From Actinomycetota bacterium (lineage in GTDB: Bacteria > Actinomycetota > Nitriliruptoria > Euzebyales > JAHELV01): a DNA stretch of 35,364 nucleotides. Below are positions 27,623 through 35,364 of this stretch, in pieces. The notes beneath the pieces are model-generated. The model searched no databases and was not told where the DNA came from. It saw only the letters and a list, made by a program, of their open reading frames with translations. Position 1 is the first letter of the stretch. Each line of letters opens with the position of its first letter. A program made the position numbers and the translations under genes. The stretch is from assembly GCA_019347695.1 (NCBI GenBank), contig JAHWKT010000003.1:3448-38811 (forward strand), in the 5' to 3' direction.

Positions 27623-28290
27623 TGCTGGGCCCATCCGGTGGCCGATCGCGGGTGGATCGCCGACTCCTCAACTGGTGCAACACTTGGAGCTCAGGCGGCC
27701 CTGGCGGATCGTCGACCGGGTCGATGTGGGCGGCGTAGAGTGCCTCGACCAGCGCCTCGACCGCCTGGGTCGCGGCGCACAACGTCACGCCCTCGAGGCG
27801 ATGCGGTCGCGCTACCCCGTGCCGCAGCTGCGTCAGCGCGTCGTCGAGCACCGCGACCGCCGGCGCGAGCGCCGACGTGCGGTCCGCGGAGTGGAAGTAG
27901 TGCAGCACCGGGTACGCGATGTGCTGCTGCGCCAGCCCGGTCAGCTCGGGAACGAGGTTTGCCAGATGCGTCCGCAGCGGTGCAGGCCCCTACCGTCCCA
28001 GCCGTCGGCGACGATGTCGTACAGCAGCAGGATCCATGTGGCGATGATCACCGCGACCATCACCGTGCCGTACCGGGCGAGCGCACGCTCGCTCCCCGGC
28101 GGCCGCGGAGGGCCGCTCGCCACAGCCGGTCCACGACACCGGACCGCCGCCCCGCATCGCGACGGTGGTGACGTACCGGTCGATGAGCGCCACGACGACC
28201 AGCGCGACACCTGGAACGGTCAGCCCGATCGTCATCGGTCCAGACAGCGCACCCATGACGCCTGACCGCCACCCCGAGGTCGACACACAT
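27588..28290 (-). pseudogene. Frameshifted remnant of a two-TM ion-channel-like membrane protein (second relic)
   Basis: GPMTIGLTVPGVALVVVALIDRYVTTVAMRGGGPVSWTG (frame of 28286), ERALARYGTVMVAVIIATWILLLYDIVADGWDG (frame of 28210), MLHYFHSADRTSALAPAVAVLDDALTQLRHGVARPHRLEGVTLCAATQAVEALVEALYAAHI (frame of 27908). Confidence 0.6.
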
Positions 28291-28320
28291 CCGTATCGCG
28301 AGCGGAGCGGCTATCGGAAC

Positions 28321-29721
28321 CTATCGCCGCAGAACGATGGGTACGGCGGTCTCCGCCCCGTCGCGATCGACCGGCTGCAGGTAGGTGAACGTGCCCTCGC
28401 TGTCGACGTCGGTGACCGGGTGGATGGTCATGCGGTCCTCGTCGACGTCCACGATGAGGAGGTGTCCCTCGTCAGCCCACGACAGCGTGCCGGCCTGGTC
28501 CCACCCGTCGCCGTCGGGACGCCCCTCGCGGACCTTGCCCGCCGCACCCGAGATGACGTAGTCCACGCCGTCGACCCGGGCGTGCTGGAAGTTGTGCTCA
28601 TGCCCGCTGAGCATGAGGCGCACACCCTCCTGCTCGAGCAGGGGGACGACCGAGTCGACCAGGTGCTGGGAGTTGCCGTGCTTGGGTCCGGCACAGAACG
28701 GGGGATGGTGGGAGAACGGGATCGTCCAGCCCGATCCATCGCCGGTCAGCGCCTGCTCGAGGAACGCGCGGTGCTCGGGATGGTCGACGAAGTGCTGGGC
28801 GTCCAGGCTCGGCGCCATCGTCGAGTCGACCGCCACGAACTGCACGTGCGAACCGTAGGAGAAGCGGTAGAACAGCCCCGGCTCGACCGACGCGCGACCG
28901 TGCTCGGCTCCGTCGGCGAACCGCAGGTTGGTGAACATGTTGTCCGCCAGCTGGTCGCGGTTGTCGCTGACCTCGGTGTCGCCCGTGTCGTGGTTGCCGA
29001 CTCCGGGGTACACCGGCACCCGGCTGATCGCGTAGCGGTACGGCTCGTAGAAGCTGAAGTACCAGTCGTCGTCGTGATTGCCCGTGCCCGCAACCGTGTC
29101 GTCCTCGCCCAGGTAGATGTTGTCGCCCGTCGTGACCACCAGCCGGACGCCGGCGTGGTCGACGGCGCGCTCGAGCGCGGCACCCAGCCGTCGCTGCCGA
29201 TCCCCCGCCCCGCCAGACGCCAGGATGCCGACGCCATAGTCACCCAGGACCGCGAAGCGCAGCGGCGCGGCGGTGTCGGGTGCCGGGAAGGTGCGAAACC
29301 GCGTGTCGTAGACGCGGTCGGTCTCGACGAGGTCGGGGCCGTCGCCGCGGTCGAGCCAGTCGCGGCGCCGTCCGTCGGTCCATGGCTGGCCGTCGATCGT
29401 GATGCGGTAGCGGTACTCGGTGTCCGGACGCAGCCCCGTGAGCCACGCGTGGTTGCGGGCTGACGTCTCGGTGGTGGCGGCCACCTGACCGGTCGCCAGC
29501 TCGGTCACCTCGACCACCGCGTGACCGAAGGAGCGGGACTCGACACCGAAGGTCGCTCGCCGGTCCGCGTCGAGGGCGTCATCGAGGTCGGGGTCCTCGA
29601 TGATGCCCCAGTCGACGCCGTCCTCATCGGGGTCGTCGAAGTAGAAGGCACCCCACGCGATCAACGCGTCATCGTGGGTCAGCCCAGCCAGGTGCACGAA
29701 CGGTTCCCGGTGGATGGTCAT
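28321..29721 (-). CDS. Metallophosphoesterase (purple acid phosphatase/alkaline phosphatase D-like)
   Basis: FAVLGDYGVGI, VTTGDNIYLGEDD, YPGVGNHDTGD, FSHHPPFCAG, LSGHEHNFQH; N-terminal Fn3-like segment NHAWLTGLRPDTEYRYRITIDG. Start ATG 29721. Confidence 0.9.
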   Translation of the reverse strand: MTIHREPFVHLAGLTHDDALIAWGAFYFDDPDEDGVDWGIIEDPDLDDALDADRRATFGVESRSFGHAVVEVTELATGQVAATTETSARNHAWLTGLRPDTEYRYRITIDGQPWTDGRRRDWLDRGDGPDLVETDRVYDTRFRTFPAPDTAAPLRFAVLGDYGVGILASGGAGDRQRRLGAALERAVDHAGVRLVVTTGDNIYLGEDDTVAGTGNHDDDWYFSFYEPYRYAISRVPVYPGVGNHDTGDTEVSDNRDQLADNMFTNLRFADGAEHGRASVEPGLFYRFSYGSHVQFVAVDSTMAPSLDAQHFVDHPEHRAFLEQALTGDGSGWTIPFSHHPPFCAGPKHGNSQHLVDSVVPLLEQEGVRLMLSGHEHNFQHARVDGVDYVISGAAGKVREGRPDGDGWDQAGTLSWADEGHLLIVDVDEDRMTIHPVTDVDSEGTFTYLQPVDRDGAETAVPIVLRR

Positions 29722-29764
29722 GACGCTCCTTGCGGCGACACCTTCGGTCGCCACTGTCTCCGTG

Positions 29765-30046
29765 CTACCCAGCCAGTCGGCCCGTTGGCACCTCGCCGAC
29801 GTAGCTCCCCGCGCCCATGTGACGGGTGACGCGGCGTGGCGCGGCCATGCCACCCTTGAGCAGATCCCGCAGGTCCGGCTCGTCACGGTACAGCTGGGCG
29901 AGGCGGGCCAGGTAGGTCAGGTCCTCGCGCACACCGATCCACTGGACGATTGACCGCACCTCGTCGCTGACCCGAAACGGATGCTCCTCGATACTCAGCC
30001 GCTCGAGCCCCGCGCCGACGAGCACGCCCACATCGATCAGCGGCAT
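29765..30046 (-). CDS. Hypothetical protein
   Basis: MPLIDVGVLVGAGLERLSIEEHPFRVSDEVRSIVQWIGVREDLTYLARLAQLYRDEPDLRDLLKGGMAAPRRVTRH; start uncertain (ORF open to 30268). Confidence 0.5.
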   Translation of the reverse strand: MPLIDVGVLVGAGLERLSIEEHPFRVSDEVRSIVQWIGVREDLTYLARLAQLYRDEPDLRDLLKGGMAAPRRVTRHMGAGSYVGEVPTGRLAG

Positions 30047-30301
30047 GTCCTGTCCGTCGGTCACGGGCCCCGGTCGTCGCGGGGTCGTGTCGACGCACGG
30101 TACCGCCACGACATCGACTGCCTGCACCGGCAATACCCGTCGGCTCGTGGGATATGTCCGTACGAGAAGTACGCGACGCTGGCGAAGCGCACGCGTCGTG
30201 CACAATGCCGTGGCAGCGACGGTGCTCGCCGGCCGGCCGCAGCTGCACTGTTCTTCTCGGTCGACCACACAACCGACACGCCGACGCCGCCAGGAGACGA
30301 T

Positions 30302-32077
30302 GTGGACAGGATCGACGGGTTCGCGCCGATCGGCGCGTACGGCGTGATCGGCGATGGTCGGGTGGCGGCGCTCGTTGCCGCCGACGGCGCCATCGATTGG
30401 CTGTGCCTACCGGACCTGTCCGGGCCGGCGGTGTTCGCGGCGCTGCTCGACCCCGAACGCGGCGGCAGCTTCGAGCTGCGACCCCGCGACGAGTTCACCG
30501 CGCAGCGGCGGTACCTGCCGGACACCAACGTGTTGGAGACCACCTTCACGACCGCCGACGGTGTCATCCGGGTCACCGACGTGCTGACGCTGCAGGAGGG
30601 TCGTCTGCTGCCGTGGGTCGAACTGGTGCGCCGCGTCGAGGGCGTCAGCGGGCGTGTCGACGTCGCTGTGCGCGTGCGCCCGCGGTTCGACTTCGGCCGC
30701 CTGGCGACGCGCTGGAGGACCGAGCGGGGGTATCCCGTCGCCCGCGGCGGCTCGACCGCGGTGTCGTTGGTGACCGACGGCGACTGCGAGCTGCGCTGCG
30801 AGGGCGACACGCTGACGACGACCGTGTCGTGTGCGGAGGGGTCGCAGCGGCTGGTGTGCCTTGTCGGCGTGGACGACGAGCCGCTGGTCTTCCCGCACCT
30901 CGACCAGATCGGTACGCGCATCGGGCGCACGGCCGACTTCTGGCGGCAGCGCGCCTCGGCGATGCGATACGACGGACCGTATCGCGACGCGGTGGTACGC
31001 AGCGGGCTCGCGCTGCAGCTTTTGATCTCGCAGTCATCTGGAGCGATCGCGGCGGCCGCGACGATGGCGCTGCCCGAGCGCATCGGCGGCTCGGCGAACT
31101 TCGACTACCGCTACCAGTGGGTGCGGGACGCGTCGTTCATCCTCGACGCGTTCATGGGCATCGGGTTCCAGGCGCAGGCACACGCGTCGTTCACGGCGCT
31201 GCAGCGCGCGACCAACCGGACCCATCCTCGCCTGCAGCCCATGTTCCGGCTCGACGGCGACCCGCGACTGCCCGACGAGACCCTGGACCTGCGTGGCTAC
31301 CGGGACTCCCGGCCCGTGCGGATCGGCAACGGCGCTGCCGGCCAGCTGCAGCTGGGCAACTTCGGCGACCTGCTCGACACGACATGGCGCTACACCAACG
31401 ACGGGCACGTGCTCGACACGAGCACCGCCCGCAGGGTCGCCGACGTGGCGAACCTGGTCACCGCACTGTGGACGTGCGACGACTCGGGAATCTGGGAGCT
31501 GCGGCGCTCGCAGCGTCCGTACACCAGCTCCAAGATGGCCTGCTGGCTGACCCTCGACCGCGCGATCACGTTGGCCGAGGACGACCATGTGCCCAAGGCG
31601 CGCGCGGAGCACTGGCGCCGCGAGCGCGACCGCATCCACCGGTTCGTCGAGCAGCACTGCTGGTCGCAGCGACGCGGCAGCTACATCTTCTACGCCGACG
31701 CCGACGACGCGCTGGACGCGAGCGTCCTGTTGGCCGCCCGGATGGGCTATCCCGCCAGCACCGACCGGCTGGAGGCCACGATCGATGCGATCCGGTCGGA
31801 GCTCGGTGCCGGTCCGTTCGTCTACCGCTACAGCGGCACGCAGTCCAGCGAGGGCGCCTTCCTGGCGTGCTCGTTCTGGCTGGTCGAGGCGCTCGCGCTC
31901 GTCGACAAGGTCGAGGAGGCGACCGAGCTGATGGACCAGCTGATCGGCGCGGGCAGCGACCTCGGGCTGTTCTCCGAGGAGATCGATCCCACGACCGGGA
32001 CCTTGCTGGGCAACTACCCGCAGGGCCTGTCGCACCTGGCGCTGATCAACGCCGCACTGGTGCTCCAGCGCGCATGA
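30302..32077 (+). CDS. Glycoside hydrolase family 15 protein (glucoamylase/trehalase-like)
   Basis: RIDGFAPIGAYGVIGDGRVAALVAADGAIDWLCLPDLSGPAVFAALLDPERGG; FDYRYQWVRDASFILDAFMGIGF; EGAFLACSFWLVEALAL. Confidence 0.92.
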   Translation: MDRIDGFAPIGAYGVIGDGRVAALVAADGAIDWLCLPDLSGPAVFAALLDPERGGSFELRPRDEFTAQRRYLPDTNVLETTFTTADGVIRVTDVLTLQEGRLLPWVELVRRVEGVSGRVDVAVRVRPRFDFGRLATRWRTERGYPVARGGSTAVSLVTDGDCELRCEGDTLTTTVSCAEGSQRLVCLVGVDDEPLVFPHLDQIGTRIGRTADFWRQRASAMRYDGPYRDAVVRSGLALQLLISQSSGAIAAAATMALPERIGGSANFDYRYQWVRDASFILDAFMGIGFQAQAHASFTALQRATNRTHPRLQPMFRLDGDPRLPDETLDLRGYRDSRPVRIGNGAAGQLQLGNFGDLLDTTWRYTNDGHVLDTSTARRVADVANLVTALWTCDDSGIWELRRSQRPYTSSKMACWLTLDRAITLAEDDHVPKARAEHWRRERDRIHRFVEQHCWSQRRGSYIFYADADDALDASVLLAARMGYPASTDRLEATIDAIRSELGAGPFVYRYSGTQSSEGAFLACSFWLVEALALVDKVEEATELMDQLIGAGSDLGLFSEEIDPTTGTLLGNYPQGLSHLALINAALVLQRA

Positions 32078-32079
32078 CC

Positions 32080-32258
32080 GTGCAGCCTGACACCCCGCAT
32101 CCAGCCCCCATCCGCAACACCGACCGCCCACCCCCGCCGCCGTGCAGCCTGACACCCGCATCCGGGCCCCATCAGACACCCACGACCGCCCACCCCGTCA
32201 CCGTGTCGGCCGATACTCATATCCGGGCCTCATCCGACACACCCCACCCGAGCCGTCC
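32080..32258. repeat. Degenerate tandem repeat, three units of about 61 bp
   Basis: Units start gtgcagcctgacacc.. (32080), gtgcagcctgacacc.. (32142), gtgtcggccgatact.. (32203), sharing catccgg..ccatc..gacac..cgaccgcccacccc. Confidence 0.75.
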
Positions 32259-32315
32259 GCGGTTCTGGCGAGACGACGCATAGGTGGGCGGTCTGTCGGG
32301 TACTGCGGGCCGGGC

Positions 32316-33353
32316 ATGCTGACGACTTTCGCATCCGGGACGCAGCCACGCGAACACCTCCGGGTTCGCTCGGTGCGCCGTGGCACGCGTGTGTCGGCCG
32401 TGGTCGCGAGCTCGCTGGCGCTGACGGGGTGCAGCCTCAGCGGGACGCTGGCGCCCCGCGGTCCCGATGCGCAGATCGCGGCCAACATCTGGTGGTACAT
32501 GCTCTGGCTGAGCGCGGCGATCTTCGTCGGGTGGCTGGCGTTGTTCGTCGTCGCGATGGTCCGCCGGCCCACCGGGGAGATCGACGAGGAGCACGAGCAG
32601 CGGCTGCATCGGCGCTTCATCGTCGGCGGCGGCATCGTGCTGCCGTCGATCGCGTTCGCCTCGCTGTTCGTGATCGACCTGCTCGGCATCGCCGCGCTCC
32701 CGCAGGGCGACGAGGTCGTCGTCGACGCGGTCGGCTACCAGTTCTGGTGGGAGTTCGCCTACGAGCATCCGGAGCTCGTGACGGCCAACGAGCTGTACAT
32801 CCCGACCGACACCGACGTGCAGGTGCGGCTGCGCACCGAGGATGTGATCCACAGCTTCTGGGTGCCGCAGCTGTCGGGCAAGCGCGACATGGTCCCCGGC
32901 CGCACCAACGTGCTGACGCTGCACGCCACCGAGCCGGGCCGCTACCTGGGCGAGTGCACCGAGTTCTGCGGTGTGCAGCACGCCAACATGCGCTTCGAGG
33001 TGGTCGCCGTGCCGCCTGACGAGTACCAGCAGTGGCTCGACGACATGGTCGCGCCGGCGGCCGAGCCCCAGACCGAGGACCAGCGACGCGGCTACGACGC
33101 GTTCATGACCGCCAGCTGCGCGGCCTGCCACGTGATCCGCGGCACGCCAGCGGACGGACGGGCCGGGCCGGATCTCACGCACTTCGCGCAACGCCGTTGG
33201 CTCGGGGCCGGCGCAGCTCCCAACGACCGCGGTCACCTCGGCGGGTGGGTGGTCAACCCACAGTCGATCAAGCCTGGCAGCACCATGCCACCGGTCGAGC
33301 TCGACGCCGAGGACCTGCCGGTGCTGCTCGACTACCTCGAGAGTCTGGAGTAG
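32316..33353 (+). CDS. ctaC: Cytochrome c oxidase subunit II with C-terminal cytochrome c domain
   Basis: Lipobox-like LALTGC; two TM helices; CuA ligands DVIHSFWVP and GECTEFCGVQHANM; CAACH heme c motif and GSTMPP. Confidence 0.93.
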   Translation: MLTTFASGTQPREHLRVRSVRRGTRVSAVVASSLALTGCSLSGTLAPRGPDAQIAANIWWYMLWLSAAIFVGWLALFVVAMVRRPTGEIDEEHEQRLHRRFIVGGGIVLPSIAFASLFVIDLLGIAALPQGDEVVVDAVGYQFWWEFAYEHPELVTANELYIPTDTDVQVRLRTEDVIHSFWVPQLSGKRDMVPGRTNVLTLHATEPGRYLGECTEFCGVQHANMRFEVVAVPPDEYQQWLDDMVAPAAEPQTEDQRRGYDAFMTASCAACHVIRGTPADGRAGPDLTHFAQRRWLGAGAAPNDRGHLGGWVVNPQSIKPGSTMPPVELDAEDLPVLLDYLESLE

Positions 33354-33355
33354 GC

Positions 33356-35287
33356 ATGTCGATCCTGGACCCGGCGACCGACTCCCCCAGACAGGTCAAG
33401 GAGCGCCTGGTCGAGACGTGGTCCGACGATCCCGGCACGCCAGGGTTCTTCTCGACCGTCGATCACAAACGGGTCGGTCACCGCTACCTGGTGACGTCGT
33501 TCGTGTTCTTCCTCATCGGCGGGGTCGAGGCACTGATCATGCGCGCGCAGCTGACGGGCCCGGACGCCAACCTCGTGTCGCCCGAGCTGTACAACCGCAT
33601 GCTCACCATGCACGGCACCACGATGTTCTTCCTGTTCCTGGGCACGATCATCGCCGCGTGGGGCAACTACATCATCCCGCTGGCCATCGGCGCGCGCGAC
33701 ATGGCGTATCCCCGCATGAACGCGCTGAGCTACTGGGTCTTCCTGTTCGCCGGCATCTTCCTGTACCTCAGCTTCTTCGTCGGCGCGATCCCGGACGGCG
33801 GCTGGTTCGCCTACGTCCCGTTGACCACGGAGTACTCCGAGGGCCTGGCGATGGACTTCTGGGCGCTGGGAGTGGTGTTCGTCGGCATCTCCAGCACCGT
33901 CGGCGCCATCAACTTCATCGTCACGACCTTCAAGATGCGCGCGCCCGGGATGACCATGAGCCGCCTGCCACTGGTGGTGTGGTCAACGTTGACGACCTCG
34001 TTCATGATCCTGCTGTCGTTCCCGGCGATCACCCTGGCGCCGCTGCTGATGGCCTTCGACCGCATCATCGACACCCACTTCTTCGACGCCGCGCTCGGCG
34101 GCGACCCGCTGCTGTGGCAACATCTGTTCTGGTTCTGGGGTCACCCGATCGTCTACATCGTGTTCCTTCCACCGATCGGCTGGCTGTACATGATCATCCC
34201 GACGTTCACCGGGCGACCGATCGCCGGGTACACCTGGGCGGTCGCGGCGACGGTGGCGACGGGCTTCATCAGCTTCGGCGTGTGGGTGCATCACATGTTC
34301 GCCACCGGCCTACCCGACGTGACCGCCAGCTTCTTCTCCGTCGCCTCACTGGGGGTGTCGTTCCCCACCGCGGTGGCGTTCTTCGTGTTCACCGCCACGC
34401 TGTGGACGGCCCGGCGCATCCGCTGGACCGCCGCGATGCTGTGGGCCGTCGGCGCGCTGGTCAGCTTCGTCATCGGCGGCATCAGCGGCGTGATGGTCGC
34501 GGTCATGCCGTTCGACTGGCAGGCGCACGACACCTACTTCATCGTCGCCCATCTGCACTACGTGCTGGTCGCCGGTAACGTGCTGCCGATGTTCGCGGCC
34601 TTCTACTACTGGCTGCCGAAGGTGACCGGCTGGATGCTCGACGAGCGCCTGGGCAAGTACAGCTTCTGGGTGACCGTCGTCGGACTGCACCTGCTTTTCT
34701 TCCCGCAGCACTGGCTCGGGCTGGTGGGCATGCCGCGTCGGGTCTACACCTACCCCGAGGGCCTGGGGTGGGAGACCGCGAACCTGGTGTCGACGGTCGG
34801 CGCCGCCCTGTTCGCGCTCGGCGTGCTGATCTCGATCGTCAACTTCTTCTGGTCGCGCCGGCGTCATGTCGCAGCCGGATCCAACCCGTGGGGCGCCGGC
34901 ACCCTGGAGTGGGCGACCACCTCGCCGGTCGCGACCTACAACTTCGCGCAGATCCCCACCGTCCGTGACCGCTATCCGCTGTGGGCGGACGACGGGGAGG
35001 TGGTCGCCGATCCCGTCGGCATCGACCCGCAGCCGGGCGGTGTGGTGCTGGCTCCCGAGGAGGAGCATCACGAGACGCTGGAGACCGTCGGGCTCGACGC
35101 GCGCTACGGCGGCGTGCTCGAGATGCCCGGCCCGTCGTACTGGCCGCTGTGGACGGCGGCCAGCACCTTCCTGGCGTTCTTCGGCTTCCTGATCCACAAC
35201 GCCGCCACACTCGGGATCGGCATCGCCGCGGTGATCGTCTCGCTGCTCCGCTGGCACGCCGGCCACATCACCGGAGAGGACCACTGA
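33356..35287 (+). CDS. ctaD: Heme-copper oxidase subunit I (cytochrome c oxidase-like)
   Basis: MLTMHGTTMFFLF, WGNYIIPLAIGARDMAYPRMNALSYW, FWGHPIVYIVFLP, VWVHHMF, HDTYFIVAHLHYVLVAG; follows ctaC directly. Confidence 0.93.
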   Translation: MSILDPATDSPRQVKERLVETWSDDPGTPGFFSTVDHKRVGHRYLVTSFVFFLIGGVEALIMRAQLTGPDANLVSPELYNRMLTMHGTTMFFLFLGTIIAAWGNYIIPLAIGARDMAYPRMNALSYWVFLFAGIFLYLSFFVGAIPDGGWFAYVPLTTEYSEGLAMDFWALGVVFVGISSTVGAINFIVTTFKMRAPGMTMSRLPLVVWSTLTTSFMILLSFPAITLAPLLMAFDRIIDTHFFDAALGGDPLLWQHLFWFWGHPIVYIVFLPPIGWLYMIIPTFTGRPIAGYTWAVAATVATGFISFGVWVHHMFATGLPDVTASFFSVASLGVSFPTAVAFFVFTATLWTARRIRWTAAMLWAVGALVSFVIGGISGVMVAVMPFDWQAHDTYFIVAHLHYVLVAGNVLPMFAAFYYWLPKVTGWMLDERLGKYSFWVTVVGLHLLFFPQHWLGLVGMPRRVYTYPEGLGWETANLVSTVGAALFALGVLISIVNFFWSRRRHVAAGSNPWGAGTLEWATTSPVATYNFAQIPTVRDRYPLWADDGEVVADPVGIDPQPGGVVLAPEEEHHETLETVGLDARYGGVLEMPGPSYWPLWTAASTFLAFFGFLIHNAATLGIGIAAVIVSLLRWHAGHITGEDH

Positions 35288-35364
35288 TGTCCGCCCCTCG
35301 TGCCTCGAGTAGCGCCAGCGGTAGGCACACGCCACGTGCCTCGAGTAGCGCCAGCGGTAGGCAC
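35287..35364 (+). CDS. Start of a further ORF coupled to subunit I, truncated by the window edge (oxidase subunit III would be the expected neighbour; not verifiable)
   Basis: TGATG overlap of the ctaD stop with ATG 35287; MSAPRASSSASGRHTPRASSSASGRH remains open. Confidence 0.55.
   Translation, partial: MSAPRASSSASGRHTPRASSSASGRH
35300..35364. repeat. 29-nt direct repeat, two copies, 36-bp period
   Basis: gtgcctcgagtagcgccagcggtaggcac at 35300-35328 and 35336-35364, spacer acgccac. Confidence 0.95.

Noticed and set aside
28165-29463. 432-aa plus-strand ORF over the metallophosphatase
   Set aside because: Minus strand carries complete metallophosphoesterase motifs; plus translation has no recognisable domain.
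31034-32179. 381-aa minus-strand ORF opposite GH15
   Set aside because: Shadow ORF of the GH15 gene.
35300-35364. Repeat at the right edge considered as a CRISPR array
   Set aside because: The spacer is only 7 nt, the repeat is in frame with a coupled start codon and encodes a 12-aa peptide repeat; no cas genes nearby.
1-35364. tRNA, rRNA, IS elements, prophage or defence systems
   Set aside because: No T-loop-like GTTCGAATC signature, transposase, integrase or nuclease/helicase motifs seen on either strand by eye.

Overview
High-GC, densely coded window that looks like a deep-branching actinobacterium (inferred from GC content and the QcrCAB layout; not proven). It carries a respiratory gene set: a left-truncated NDH-2-type FAD oxidoreductase, a qcrC-qcrA-qcrB cytochrome bc cluster, a convergent lipoprotein cytochrome c, and near the right end a CuA/cytochrome c oxidase subunit II plus subunit I, with the start of a further coupled ORF at the edge. 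Between them lie stress, redox and central-metabolism genes: SDR, BsuPI-like lipoprotein, general stress protein, GAF and GAF-ANTAR proteins, MBL hydrolase, enolase-superfamily enzyme, ThDP-dependent pyruvate oxidase-like enzyme, HAD phosphatase, sensory-rhodopsin-transducer homolog, DUF2254, a fused FAD/Fe-S dehydrogenase, DUF2267, two DUF421 proteins, USP, LuxR-type regulator, metallophosphatase and GH15. At least six loci look like decaying genes (frameshifts, one in-frame stop, deletions). I found no tRNA, rRNA, CRISPR array, IS element or prophage. Main points for follow-up: (i) an oxidase subunit I with A-type architecture that lacks both the HPEVY glutamate (reads HPIVY) and the K-channel lysine (reads Ala); (ii) a 36-codon leader ORF with a strong Shine-Dalgarno whose stop overlaps the qcrC start; (iii) an in-frame 36-bp tandem repeat in the ORF coupled to subunit I, ending exactly at the window edge; (iv) a sensory-rhodopsin-transducer homolog with no rhodopsin nearby; (v) a BsuPI-like lipoprotein with an internally duplicated helical module; (vi) a three-copy ~61-bp repeat upstream of the oxidase genes.
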